From NCBI GenBank assembly GCA_015068545.1, contig SVKH01000098.1, forward strand, positions 1-5,685: DNA of 5,685 nt. The letters are read 5' to 3'. A program made the translations under genes and the position numbers. This stretch comes from Oscillospiraceae bacterium (GTDB lineage: Bacteria; Bacillota; Clostridia; UBA1381). This document shows, in pieces, positions 1 through 5,311 of the stretch. How positions within the stretch are numbered: the stretch's first letter is position 1; every line of letters begins with the position of its first letter. A model generated the notes under the pieces. It made no database searches. It had not been told where the DNA came from and saw nothing but the letters and a program-made list of their open reading frames with translations.

Positions 1-916
1 GCATATCCAAAAGTGATGAGTTTGTACAAGATCCTATACAAACCTGATCAATCTTCATATTTCCGATTTCTTCTACACTCTTCACATTATCCGGAGAATG
101 AGGACAAGCCGCAAGAGGTACTAATTCGGAAAGATTGATTTCTACGATTTCATCATATTCAGCATCAGGATCTGCGCAAAGCGGAGTATAATCCTCTTCT
201 CTTCCCTGAGCCTTTAAAAAGCTTCTTGTAATTTCATCTGACGGGAAGATGGATGTAGTAGCACCTAACTCTGCTCCCATATTGGTAATAGTAGCTCTCT
301 CCGGTACAGAAAGTGTACTAACACCTTCGCCACAGTATTCTATAACCTTGCCTACGCCACCTTTTACAGAAAGGCGCTTCAAGACTTCGAGTATAACGTC
401 TTTTGCAGCAACCCAGTCCCTAAGTTTTCCGGTAAGATTCACCTTTACCACCTTTGGACAAGTGATGTAGTATGTTCCACCGCCCATAGCAACGGCAACG
501 TCCATACCGCCTGCTCCAATAGCTATCATACCTATACCGCCGCCGGTTGGTGTGTGGCTGTCTGAACCTATCAAAGTCTTTCCAGGAATGCCGAATCTTT
601 CCAGATGCACCTGATGGCAAATTCCGTTACCCGGTCTTGAAAAATAAATACCATGCTTTTTGCACACGCTACCGATAAATCGGTGGTCATCTGCGTTTTC
701 AAAACCTGACTGCAATGTATTGTGATCTATATATGCTACACTTTTTTCGGTTTTAACTCTCGGTACTCCCATAGCTTCAAATTCAAGATAAGCCATAGTT
801 CCTGTTGCGTCCTGAGTAAGAGTCTGGTCTATTCTGATGCCTATTTCGCTTCCTTTTACCATTTCTCCTTCAACCAGATGTGCAGAAAGAATTTTCTCAG
901 TTAATGTTAATCCCAT
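1..916 (-). CDS. acn: Aconitate hydratase, N-terminal half (cut by window edge)
   Basis: Cytosolic [4Fe-4S] enzyme that interconverts citrate and isocitrate through cis-aconitate; in anaerobes this usually feeds 2-oxoglutarate and glutamate synthesis. Translating the minus strand from the ATG at 916 gives 305 uninterrupted residues that run off the left edge. Visible family motifs are DHN (64-66), ICHQVH (99-104), GSDSHTPTGGG (117-127), a glycine-rich IGAGGMDVAVAMGGG stretch (133-147), LSVPERATITNMGAELGA (202-219) and CIGSCTNSS (293-301). Cys297 should be the first of three iron-sulfur ligands; the others lie outside the window. The family is about 640 residues, so a little under half is present. 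An AAGGAGG ribosome binding site sits 7 bases upstream (924-930). LeuC-type isopropylmalate dehydratase is the main alternative. It is less likely because the GGGIGMIAIGAGGMDVAVAMGGG and TTSIFPSDEITRSFLKAQGR stretches match single-chain aconitases. The gene is divergent from the SPFH gene. Confidence 0.93.
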   Translation of the reverse strand, partial: MGLTLTEKILSAHLVEGEMVKGSEIGIRIDQTLTQDATGTMAYLEFEAMGVPRVKTEKSVAYIDHNTLQSGFENADDHRFIGSVCKKHGIYFSRPGNGICHQVHLERFGIPGKTLIGSDSHTPTGGGIGMIAIGAGGMDVAVAMGGGTYYITCPKVVKVNLTGKLRDWVAAKDVILEVLKRLSVKGGVGKVIEYCGEGVSTLSVPERATITNMGAELGATTSIFPSDEITRSFLKAQGREEDYTPLCADPDAEYDEIVEINLSELVPLAACPHSPDNVKSVEEIGNMKIDQVCIGSCTNSSLLDM

Positions 917-943
917 AATTCATCCTCCTTTTTATACCACTAT

Positions 944-972
944 ATTTTATAACTTTCGCGGCATTTTGTCAA
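944..972 (-). promoter_or_regulatory. Promoter of the aconitase gene
   Basis: Read on the minus strand, a perfect TTGACA (972-967) is followed by a 17-base spacer and TAAAAT (949-944), five of six matches to TATAAT. Transcription would start near 937. That leaves a leader of about 20 bases that is mostly ribosome binding site, so no leader-based control is expected. Confidence 0.75.
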
Positions 973-982
973 TATACACACA

Positions 983-995
983 GCTAATTATTAGC
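983..995. promoter_or_regulatory. 13-bp palindrome, possible operator upstream of aconitase promoter
   Basis: GCTAAT-T-ATTAGC is a perfect inverted repeat with a single central base. It lies about ten bases upstream of the aconitase -35 box, a position suited to an activator or repressor. It does not fit the CcpA cre, CodY or CcpC motifs that I know. The rest of 973-1129 is AT-rich and shows no gene. The regulatory role is inferred from position and symmetry alone. Confidence 0.3.
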
Positions 996-1129
996 ACAAA
1001 GTAAAAGTATACAGATTTTTAACAATTTTTCCCATACCAAATATAAATAGTTGCTGCTCTTTCATCATCTTAAATATAGGCACAAAATACATAGTCCTAC
1101 AAAAAACTACATAAACTTACATCATATTA

Positions 1130-1158
1130 TTGACATAACCCTGCTAAAACTGTATAAT
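1130..1158 (+). promoter_or_regulatory. Consensus sigma-A promoter of the SPFH gene
   Basis: TTGACA (1130-1135), a 17-base spacer and TATAAT (1153-1158) match the housekeeping sigma-A consensus at all twelve positions. Transcription should start near 1165, giving a leader of about 100 bases before the ATG at 1265. This predicts strong, largely constitutive transcription unless a repressor or the leader limits it. Confidence 0.88.
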
Positions 1159-1182
1159 AATTAGTAGGAAGCGGAGTCAAAA

Positions 1183-1233
1183 TCCATGCCTATTCCATGG
1201 AGGATTCCGTCCTATACATCACGTTCAAAACGT
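1183..1233 (+). other. Two small hairpins in the SPFH mRNA leader
   Basis: TCCATG (1183-1188) pairs with CATGGA (1196-1201) around a 7-base loop. ACGTT (1221-1225) pairs with AACGT (1229-1233) around a 3-base loop. Both lie between the predicted transcription start and the ribosome binding site. AATCC (1181-1185) could instead pair with GGATT (1202-1206). The stems are short, match no riboswitch class I recognise, and may simply be leader structure or chance. Confidence 0.3.
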
Positions 1234-1248
1234 AAACTACTTTATTTT

Positions 1249-1256
1249 AGAAAGGA
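1249..1256 (+). promoter_or_regulatory. Ribosome binding site that sets the SPFH start at 1265
   Basis: AGAAAGGA (1249-1256) is an eight-base complement to the 16S rRNA 3' end and lies 8 bases before the ATG at 1265. The in-frame ATG at 1256 overlaps the last base of this site and cannot be initiated from it. The downstream ATG is therefore the start, and the protein is 319 rather than 322 residues. Confidence 0.85.
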
Positions 1257-1264
1257 TGAGGAAA

Positions 1265-2224
1265 ATGGAAGGAATTTTAGGTGCTGTATTTTTTATTTTG
1301 TTTTTAGTTTTGGTCTTGTTATTATTACCAAATATAAAAATTGTACCTCAGGCACACGAGTATGTAATAGAATGCCTTGGTAAGTACAAAACCACTTGGG
1401 GTGCAGGTATTCATCTTAAAATACCATTTATCGAAAGAGTATCAAAAAGAGTAACGCTAAAGGAACAGGTTTTGGATTCTCCTCCTCAGCCAGTTATCAC
1501 AAAGGATAACGTTACTATGCAGATTGATACCGTAATATACTACGCAGTGTATGACGCAAAGCTTTTTGCATACGGTGCAGTTAACCCTATTTCCGCATTG
1601 GCAAACCTAGCGGCAACTACACTTCGAAACCTAGTAGGCGAACTGGAACTGGACGGCACATTGACCTCCCGTGATACTATAAATGCCAAGATGACCAGCA
1701 TTCTTGACGAAGCTACCGACAAATGGGGAATCAAGGTAAACAGAGTGGAGCTTAGAAACATCATTCCTCCTAAGGAAATTCAGGCAGCTATGGAAAAACA
1801 GATGAAAGCAGAACGTGAAAGACGTGAGACAATGCTTCAGGCAGAAGGACACAAAGCGGCGGCAATCACCAGAGCAGAAGGTGACAAGCAAGCTATGATT
1901 TTGGCGGCAGAAGGTGAAAGAGACGCACGCATAGCCAGAGCAGAAGGTGAATCAAGAGCAATCTATCTACAGAAAAAGGCAGAGGCTGATGGTTTGGAAG
2001 CTCTTAAAAAGGCAGCTGTGGATCCTGCTGTTCTTGAGTTAAAACGTTACGAAGCATTGGTAGCTGTGGCAAACGGTAAGGCTTCTAAGATAATCCTGCC
2101 AACCGATGCTGTGGAAATGACAAAGTCCAACGTATTGTTTTCCGAAACAACCGGACTAGGAAATGTAACTCCTCCTGCAAAGGATGAACCGGTAGCAAAA
2201 AAACCGGATCCGTGTTGCGAATAA
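1265..2224 (+). CDS. SPFH/Band 7 (stomatin/QmcA-like) membrane protein
   Basis: A 319-residue membrane-anchored protein of the stomatin/prohibitin/flotillin/HflK-C superfamily. Such proteins form large ring or cage oligomers and are linked to membrane microdomains, quality control and stress responses; no enzymatic activity is expected. Residues 3-21 form one hydrophobic N-terminal anchor with little charge before it. The SPFH domain spans about 25-180, with the typical VPQAHEYVIECLGKY, a GxGxHLKIPFIERV-like segment, LKEQVLDSPPQPVITKDNV and VNRVELRNIIPPKEIQAAMEKQM. Residues 181-265 form a charged Ala/Glu-rich helix with AEG motifs exactly 11 residues apart. A low-complexity tail ends in PDPCCE, and the paired cysteines at the C-terminus are unusual. 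Length is close to E. coli QmcA (about 305). The common partner NfeD is not adjacent: the gene has its own promoter and terminator and appears monocistronic. The exact paralog group is uncertain. Confidence 0.93.
   Translation: MEGILGAVFFILFLVLVLLLLPNIKIVPQAHEYVIECLGKYKTTWGAGIHLKIPFIERVSKRVTLKEQVLDSPPQPVITKDNVTMQIDTVIYYAVYDAKLFAYGAVNPISALANLAATTLRNLVGELELDGTLTSRDTINAKMTSILDEATDKWGIKVNRVELRNIIPPKEIQAAMEKQMKAERERRETMLQAEGHKAAAITRAEGDKQAMILAAEGERDARIARAEGESRAIYLQKKAEADGLEALKKAAVDPAVLELKRYEALVAVANGKASKIILPTDAVEMTKSNVLFSETTGLGNVTPPAKDEPVAKKPDPCCE
1841..1972 (+). repeat. Four in-frame 33-bp degenerate repeats coding an 11-residue coiled-coil unit
   Basis: The octamer GCAGAAGG begins at 1841, 1874, 1907 and 1940, a period of exactly 33 bp. 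In the protein this gives AEG at residues 193, 204, 215 and 226, and a diverged AEADG follows at 239. An 11-residue (hendecad) period is typical of the long helical wall of SPFH oligomers, so this is family architecture. The strong DNA identity of the core suggests either selection on the motif or recent duplication. Confidence 0.8.
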
Positions 2225-2226
2225 AA

Positions 2227-2278
2227 AAGTATTTTTTAAAACATTTTAATATAAGTATTTTTTAAAACATTTTAATAT
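2227..2278. repeat. Perfect 26-bp tandem duplication after the SPFH stop codon
   Basis: Positions 2227-2252 and 2253-2278 are identical 26-bp units in direct head-to-tail contact, beginning AAGTATTTTTTAAAAC and ending TTTTAATAT. The unit is nearly all A/T and contains a small A/T inverted repeat. It lies between the SPFH stop and its terminator. The absence of any difference suggests a recent slippage event. Confidence 0.95.
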
Positions 2279-2279
2279 T

Positions 2280-2336
2280 CTCCGATTGTATTTTTATTGT
2301 AACCCACAGTATTATACAATCGGAGTTTTTCTTTCT
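2280..2336 (+). terminator. Intrinsic terminator of the SPFH gene
   Basis: CTCCGATTGTA (2280-2290) pairs perfectly over 11 bp with TACAATCGGAG (2315-2325) across a 24-base loop. TTTTTCTTTCT follows immediately. The stem, the U-tract and its place 55 bases after the stop make a convincing rho-independent terminator. The loop is longer than usual. Confidence 0.88.
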
Positions 2337-2366
2337 ATTGCTCATAGGTAATAACCTTTTTTTGGA

Positions 2367-2574
2367 AGATGTAGCAAAATGATTTTCGCTACATCTCCAC
2401 TATATTTAGGGTTGAAGAAAAATAGTGCAGACCGCACAAAGCGTTAATTGAGATTAAATTCGTTGCATAACGAAATTTCACATTCGGGTTTCTGTTATTC
2501 AAGAAGTTTTTGTTTATCAAAATGACTTGAATAAAGGATTTTTATGCTTTGTGCGGTCTTGGCATTTTGCTACA
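2367..2574. repeat. Compound inverted-repeat element, possible MITE or IS remnant
   Basis: The outer arms TGTAGCAAAATG (2370-2381) and CATTTTGCTACA (2563-2574) pair over 12 bp. The inner arms AGACCGCACAAAGC (2429-2442) and GCTTTGTGCGGTCT (2546-2559) pair over 14 bp. The 103-base centre holds TTCGTT/AACGAA (2459-2474) and TTATTCAAG/CTTGAATAA (2495-2503 with 2526-2534). The left arm can also fold locally, AGATGTAGC (2367-2375) with GCTACATCT (2388-2396). About 47 bases separate outer and inner arms on the left but only 3 on the right, as if sequence was inserted or lost on one side. There is no open reading frame of note and no clear target-site duplication. A non-autonomous transposable element, the relic of an insertion sequence with long terminal inverted repeats, or a structured RNA would all fit. 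Confidence 0.6.
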
Positions 2575-2589
2575 CCCTCTTCTTACAAG

Positions 2590-2744
2590 AAAAGCAGCTT
2601 CGCTGCACCGCCTACGGCGGAAGGCCGAAGCAATTTTGCTTTTCTTATGCCATGTGCATTTTTTGAAAAGCTAAAGCTTTTCCAAAAAAATTGCACGGCA
2701 GTATAATTATTTTTTTCTTTACGGAAACGCAGTTTCCTATAAAG
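2590..2744. repeat. Dispersed hairpin-rich repeat, copy A
   Basis: This copy matches 5312-5464 along its whole length in the same orientation. By eye the copies are about 90% identical, differing by about ten substitutions and a few one-base indels, mostly in homopolymers. It is a chain of hairpins: GCAGC-TTC-GCTGC (2594-2606), CCGCC-TAC-GGCGG (2608-2620), AAGCA/TGCTT (2628-2641), a long stem with GAAAAGCT/AGCTTTTC (2665-2672 with 2675-2682) extended outward by T/A pairs and GTGCA/TGCAC (2654-2658 with 2692-2696), and GGAAAC-GCA-GTTTCC (2723-2737). It lies between two convergent genes and codes for nothing evident. It resembles REP/BIME or MITE-type intergenic repeats; the family is not one I can name. 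Confidence 0.85.
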
Positions 2745-2745
2745 T

Positions 2746-2782
2746 AAAAAAACTGACACTTCCCAAAGAAATGTCAGTTTTT
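2746..2782 (-). terminator. Intrinsic terminator of the antiporter gene
   Basis: AAAAACTGACA (2748-2758) pairs over 11 bp with TGTCAGTTTTT (2772-2782) across a 13-base loop. On the minus strand the hairpin ends in TTTTTTT, 26 bases after the antiporter stop. On the plus strand it also ends in TTTTT, so it may act in both directions and insulate the two convergent genes. Confidence 0.82.
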
Positions 2783-2807
2783 ACGTATTATATTTCCACT
2801 AGCAAAT

Positions 2808-4088
2808 TCAGGCTTTATCTTTTGTCCTTGCACTTGTTTTACCCTCTGGCTTGATGTCGCCGGCTTTAATTAAGGCAATCTTTGTAAGGTATGGTCCTAC
2901 AAGCTCATATACAAGCACCGAGAATAGAGTGATGCTTTGCACAAGCCTTCCTATCTCACCGCCAAATTCCAATGCCTGACTTGCCATACCAAGGGCTACT
3001 CCGGCCTGTGGCAGAAGAGTGATTCCCAGATATTTTACTATGTTTTCATCACAATTTGTCATCTTGGCACTGATTCTTGCACCATAGTATTTACCTAATG
3101 TTCTGGACGCAATATAAGCAACTCCTATCACTACAAACAGCCAATTTGCAAATACCGAAAGATTAAGTTCCGCACCACTTATTACAAAGAACAGTATTAA
3201 AAGCGGAGCTGTCCAACGGTCTGCTCTGTCCATCAATTCTTCTGAGAAATCACAGATATTGCAGAACACTGTACCCAGCATCATGCAAGCCAAAAGACTT
3301 GAAAATGCTATATGTACAGATCCAAACTCAAAGTGCATGGTAGAAATAGCAACAGTGAGCATCACAAAGGTTACCGAAACTGCCATACGCTTTGAACGTG
3401 AATGGAAGAATTTTTCACACATAGTGAAAAGATATCCCATTAAAGCTCCAAGACCTATTGATAAAACCACTTCCAATATCGGGTTAACTATCATAGATAT
3501 TACGTCTATGGTGCCTGTATTTATAGCAGATGCAACTCCAAAGGAGATAGCGAAAACCACAAGACCGACAGCATCATCAAGAGCAACTACCGGCAGCAAA
3601 ATGTCGGTAACCGGTCCCTTTGCCTTGTACTGACGTACCACCATTAGTGTTGCCGCAGGTGCAGTGGCAGTTGCTACCGCGCCAAGAAGGATAGCTGCTG
3701 AAATTGGCAACATACCCTCCGGCAATATGAATGACAAACCGATAAGCGCTATATCTACAATAATTGTAGTAAAAACCGCTTGGAATATACCGATTACTGT
3801 TGCCTGCTTGCCTATTTGCTTAAGCTGAGCCAATCGGAATTCGTTACCTATTGCAAAGGCGATGAATCCCAAAGCCAAGTCACAAAGCATAGAGTACTTC
3901 TCCGGCGGATTGCTCACATGATTAAAACCAAGTCCCAAATTCCCCAAAAGGAAAGGACCTATCAATACACCGGCTACCAGATATGCCGTTACTGCCGGAA
4001 GCTCCATCTTTTTAGCAAGTCGGGAAAGGAGCAGTCCGGACAAAAGAGCCCATGACAGGGTGAAAAAAACTACTGCTGACGGATTCAT
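2808..4088 (-). CDS. Cation:proton antiporter, CPA2 type, membrane domain only
   Basis: A 426-residue inner-membrane protein that would exchange Na+ or K+ for protons in pH and salt homeostasis. Its hydrophobic segments suggest 11-13 transmembrane helices (pfam Na_H_Exchanger). Family landmarks are GNEF (81-84, compare the conserved GxE), the unwound-helix region ATATAPAATL (139-148), paired acidic residues ALDDAVGLV (Asp171-Asp172), the conserved Arg329 in SRTLGKY, and LLPQAGVALGMA (358-369). A DD pair at this position is the signature of electrogenic CPA2 exchangers such as NhaA and NapA. The chain ends in a short basic tail and has no TrkA-N/RCK domain, unlike full-length KefB/KefC. The start at 4088 has only a weak ribosome binding site (AGAAAGAAG about 10 bases upstream). 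The gene has its own promoter and terminator. Family placement is firm; the ion transported is not predictable. Confidence 0.9.
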   Translation of the reverse strand: MNPSAVVFFTLSWALLSGLLLSRLAKKMELPAVTAYLVAGVLIGPFLLGNLGLGFNHVSNPPEKYSMLCDLALGFIAFAIGNEFRLAQLKQIGKQATVIGIFQAVFTTIIVDIALIGLSFILPEGMLPISAAILLGAVATATAPAATLMVVRQYKAKGPVTDILLPVVALDDAVGLVVFAISFGVASAINTGTIDVISMIVNPILEVVLSIGLGALMGYLFTMCEKFFHSRSKRMAVSVTFVMLTVAISTMHFEFGSVHIAFSSLLACMMLGTVFCNICDFSEELMDRADRWTAPLLILFFVISGAELNLSVFANWLFVVIGVAYIASRTLGKYYGARISAKMTNCDENIVKYLGITLLPQAGVALGMASQALEFGGEIGRLVQSITLFSVLVYELVGPYLTKIALIKAGDIKPEGKTSARTKDKA

Positions 4089-4132
4089 AATAACTCATCT
4101 TCTTTCTAAATTTAATTTTGTCCCAATTCGTT

Positions 4133-4161
4133 ATTATACCACGGGCATATTCATTATGCAA
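4133..4161 (-). promoter_or_regulatory. Extended -10 promoter of the antiporter gene
   Basis: On the minus strand TTGCAT (4161-4156) is followed by 17 bases and a perfect TATAAT (4138-4133) preceded by TGG, an extended -10. The -35 box is poor (three of six), which an extended -10 often offsets. Transcription would begin near 4126, giving a leader of under 40 bases. Confidence 0.72.
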
Positions 4162-4279
4162 CTACTTTTTTTATATTTTTTTCTTTATTTTGCATTATTT
4201 TAAATATAACATAAAATCCTTTTTTAGCCGGAAATTCTATCTTATTTACAGACATAACCCAAAAAATTTATTCTTTGTG

Positions 4280-4308
4280 TTGATTTTTGAAAAACCCGGT
4301 GGTATAAT
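4280..4308 (+). promoter_or_regulatory. Extended -10 promoter well upstream of coaX
   Basis: TTGATT (4280-4285), a 17-base spacer and TATAAT (4303-4308) preceded by TGG (4300-4302) form a good sigma-A promoter with extended -10. The predicted start near 4315 is about 230 bases before the coaX ATG, much longer than the other leaders here. The stretch 4162-4279 between the two divergent promoters is AT-rich and shows no gene. Confidence 0.7.
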
Positions 4309-4314
4309 ATCTTC

Positions 4315-4503
4315 GTTATAAACAGTAAATCTCTTGTTGAAATACTTTTGAGTGCGGCAGTACCGCCTCTATCTATATGTATGATGAATTTACCAGAAGC
4401 AAACATCCCTAGCTTAAAGTGTAAATAAGTCACATAGATATTATAATTGTAAAATACCACAAGATCATAGAAATTTATAGCACAAACAGTCACGACTGTT
4501 TTT
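4315..4503 (+). ncRNA. Candidate structured leader or small RNA ahead of coaX
   Basis: The span runs from the predicted start to a terminator-like hairpin: AAACAGT (4484-4490), loop CACG, ACTGTTT (4495-4501), ending in a run of five T. A second AAACAGT at 4320-4326, the very 5' end of the transcript, can pair with the same ACTGTTT. Closed (long-range) and terminator (local) folds are therefore mutually exclusive. Between them are GAG-GCGG/CCGC-CTC (4350-4369, one bulged T), TCTTGT/ACAAGA (4332-4337 with 4459-4464) and a rod of TATCTAT/ATAGATA, ATTTAC/GTAAAT and AAGC/GCTT (4370-4440). It matches no riboswitch or RNA family I recognise. It could be an attenuating leader for coaX, an independent RNA of about 190 nt, or chance pairing in AT-rich DNA. 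The terminator hairpin is GC-poor. Confidence 0.33.
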
Positions 4504-4530
4504 AAGAAAACTATCCGGCATTTATATAAT

Positions 4531-4539
4531 AAGGAAGGG
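4531..4539 (+). promoter_or_regulatory. coaX ribosome binding site
   Basis: AAGGAAGGG (4531-4539) places AAGGA 10 bases before the ATG at 4546, supporting that start. A TATAAT at 4525-4530 abuts it; if that box were used as a -10 element, the message would lose most of this site. Confidence 0.75.
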
Positions 4540-4545
4540 AATCAT

Positions 4546-5310
4546 ATGGTTTTAGCAGTTGATATAGGAAACACAAACATAGTTTTTGGCGGTTTTAACG
4601 GTGATAGTCTGGATTTTGTTATTCGCATTTCCACCGATGCCTCCAAGACAGAGGACGAATACGCCAGTAAAATCCGCAGTATTTTGTCTTTGCACAACAT
4701 TTTACCGGAAAATGTGCAAGGCGCTGTAATTTCCTCGGTTGTTCCGCCGCTTAACCCTATTGTAAAATCCGCTCTCAGATTAGTTTACGGGATAGACGCA
4801 ATTATGGTGGAACCGGGAGTTAAAACCGGTCTTAACCTAAAATGTGACGATCCATCCTCTGTTGGAGCAGACCTTATCTGCGCTTGCGTTGCAGCTATAA
4901 ACCTTTACGAATATCCTGCACTGGTAATAGATATGGGCACTGCTACTAAGCTACTTATGATAGACGAATCCGGAGCATTTTCCGGTGCTGTGATAGCTCC
5001 CGGAGTTTTGATGGGAGTAAAGTCACTTTCCTCTGGGACGGCACAGCTTCCGCAAATCAATCTGGAAGCGCCAAAATCTGTACTTGGCAAAAATACAGTA
5101 GACTGCATGAAGTCCGGTGTGGTTTTCGGCAACGCATCTATGATAGACGGCATGATAGACCGTATGACAGAGGAATACGGAAACAGCTTCCCTGTATACG
5201 CCACTGGCGGTATGTGCCGAACAGTTATACCAAACTGCAAGCACGAAATCACCATAGATGACAGTCTGGTCCTAAGGGGGCTTAAAATAATCTACGATAA
5301 AAACAAATGA
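4546..5310 (+). CDS. coaX: Type III pantothenate kinase
   Basis: Cytosolic enzyme that phosphorylates pantothenate with ATP, the first committed step of coenzyme A synthesis. CoaX enzymes belong to the ASKHA fold, need a monovalent cation and, unlike CoaA, are not inhibited by CoA. The complete 254-residue chain has the usual family length. The ATP-phosphate loop DIGNTN is at 6-11, and SSVVPPLN at 63-70. PSSVGADL (103-110) includes the conserved Asp109 of the GAD motif, the expected catalytic base. DMGTATKL (129-136) is the second phosphate motif, where most homologues have DxGTATT. Then come SGAVIAPGVLMGVKSL (146-161) and ATGGM (219-223). The gene stands alone, with a long upstream leader and a dispersed repeat starting one base after its TGA. 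No birA or dus gene, frequent neighbours elsewhere, is seen within the window. Confidence 0.96.
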   Translation: MVLAVDIGNTNIVFGGFNGDSLDFVIRISTDASKTEDEYASKIRSILSLHNILPENVQGAVISSVVPPLNPIVKSALRLVYGIDAIMVEPGVKTGLNLKCDDPSSVGADLICACVAAINLYEYPALVIDMGTATKLLMIDESGAFSGAVIAPGVLMGVKSLSSGTAQLPQINLEAPKSVLGKNTVDCMKSGVVFGNASMIDGMIDRMTEEYGNSFPVYATGGMCRTVIPNCKHEITIDDSLVLRGLKIIYDKNK

Positions 5311-5311
5311 A

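Noticed and set aside
1..916. 3-isopropylmalate dehydratase large subunit (LeuC) as the product of the left-edge gene
   Set aside because: The glycine-rich segment after the SDSHT motif and the downstream stretch match single-chain aconitases better than LeuC.
1186..1383. 65-codon frame in the SPFH leader, preceded by GGAG at a plausible distance
   Set aside because: It overlaps the SPFH coding region by more than 100 bases in another frame and its later part has the composition of out-of-frame translation. A short regulatory leader peptide is possible but not supported.
2225..2807. CRISPR array or attenuated riboswitch in the repeat-rich convergent region
   Set aside because: The tandem repeats abut without spacers, and the region follows one gene and converges on another, so a cis-acting riboswitch has no downstream target here.
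3259..3633. 124-codon open frame on the plus strand inside the antiporter gene
   Set aside because: It is antisense to a well-conserved membrane protein, has no ribosome binding site and no recognisable motif; it is a shadow of the real gene.
4350..4369. Sequence GTGCGGCAGTACCGCC recalling the T-box motif GGUGGNACCGCG
   Set aside because: It lies near the start of the predicted leader, not beside the terminator, forms a closed hairpin on itself, and no Stem I or specifier loop was found. coaX is also not a typical T-box target.
4242..4493. 83-codon minus-strand frame and a neighbouring 67-codon plus-strand frame in the coaX upstream region
   Set aside because: Both are AT-rich with unnatural composition, lack ribosome binding sites, and overlap the promoters and inverted repeats that explain the region better.
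4315..4503. 6S RNA as the identity of the candidate RNA upstream of coaX
   Set aside because: Length and end-pairing would suit, but I could not find a convincing long rod with a central bubble; the internal stems are short and AT-rich. A covariance-model search is needed to decide.
4502..4530. TTAAGA, 17 bases, TATAAT directly upstream of the coaX ribosome binding site
   Set aside because: Transcription from it would start near 4537 and remove most of the ribosome binding site, so it is unlikely to be the main coaX promoter, though the match itself is fair.
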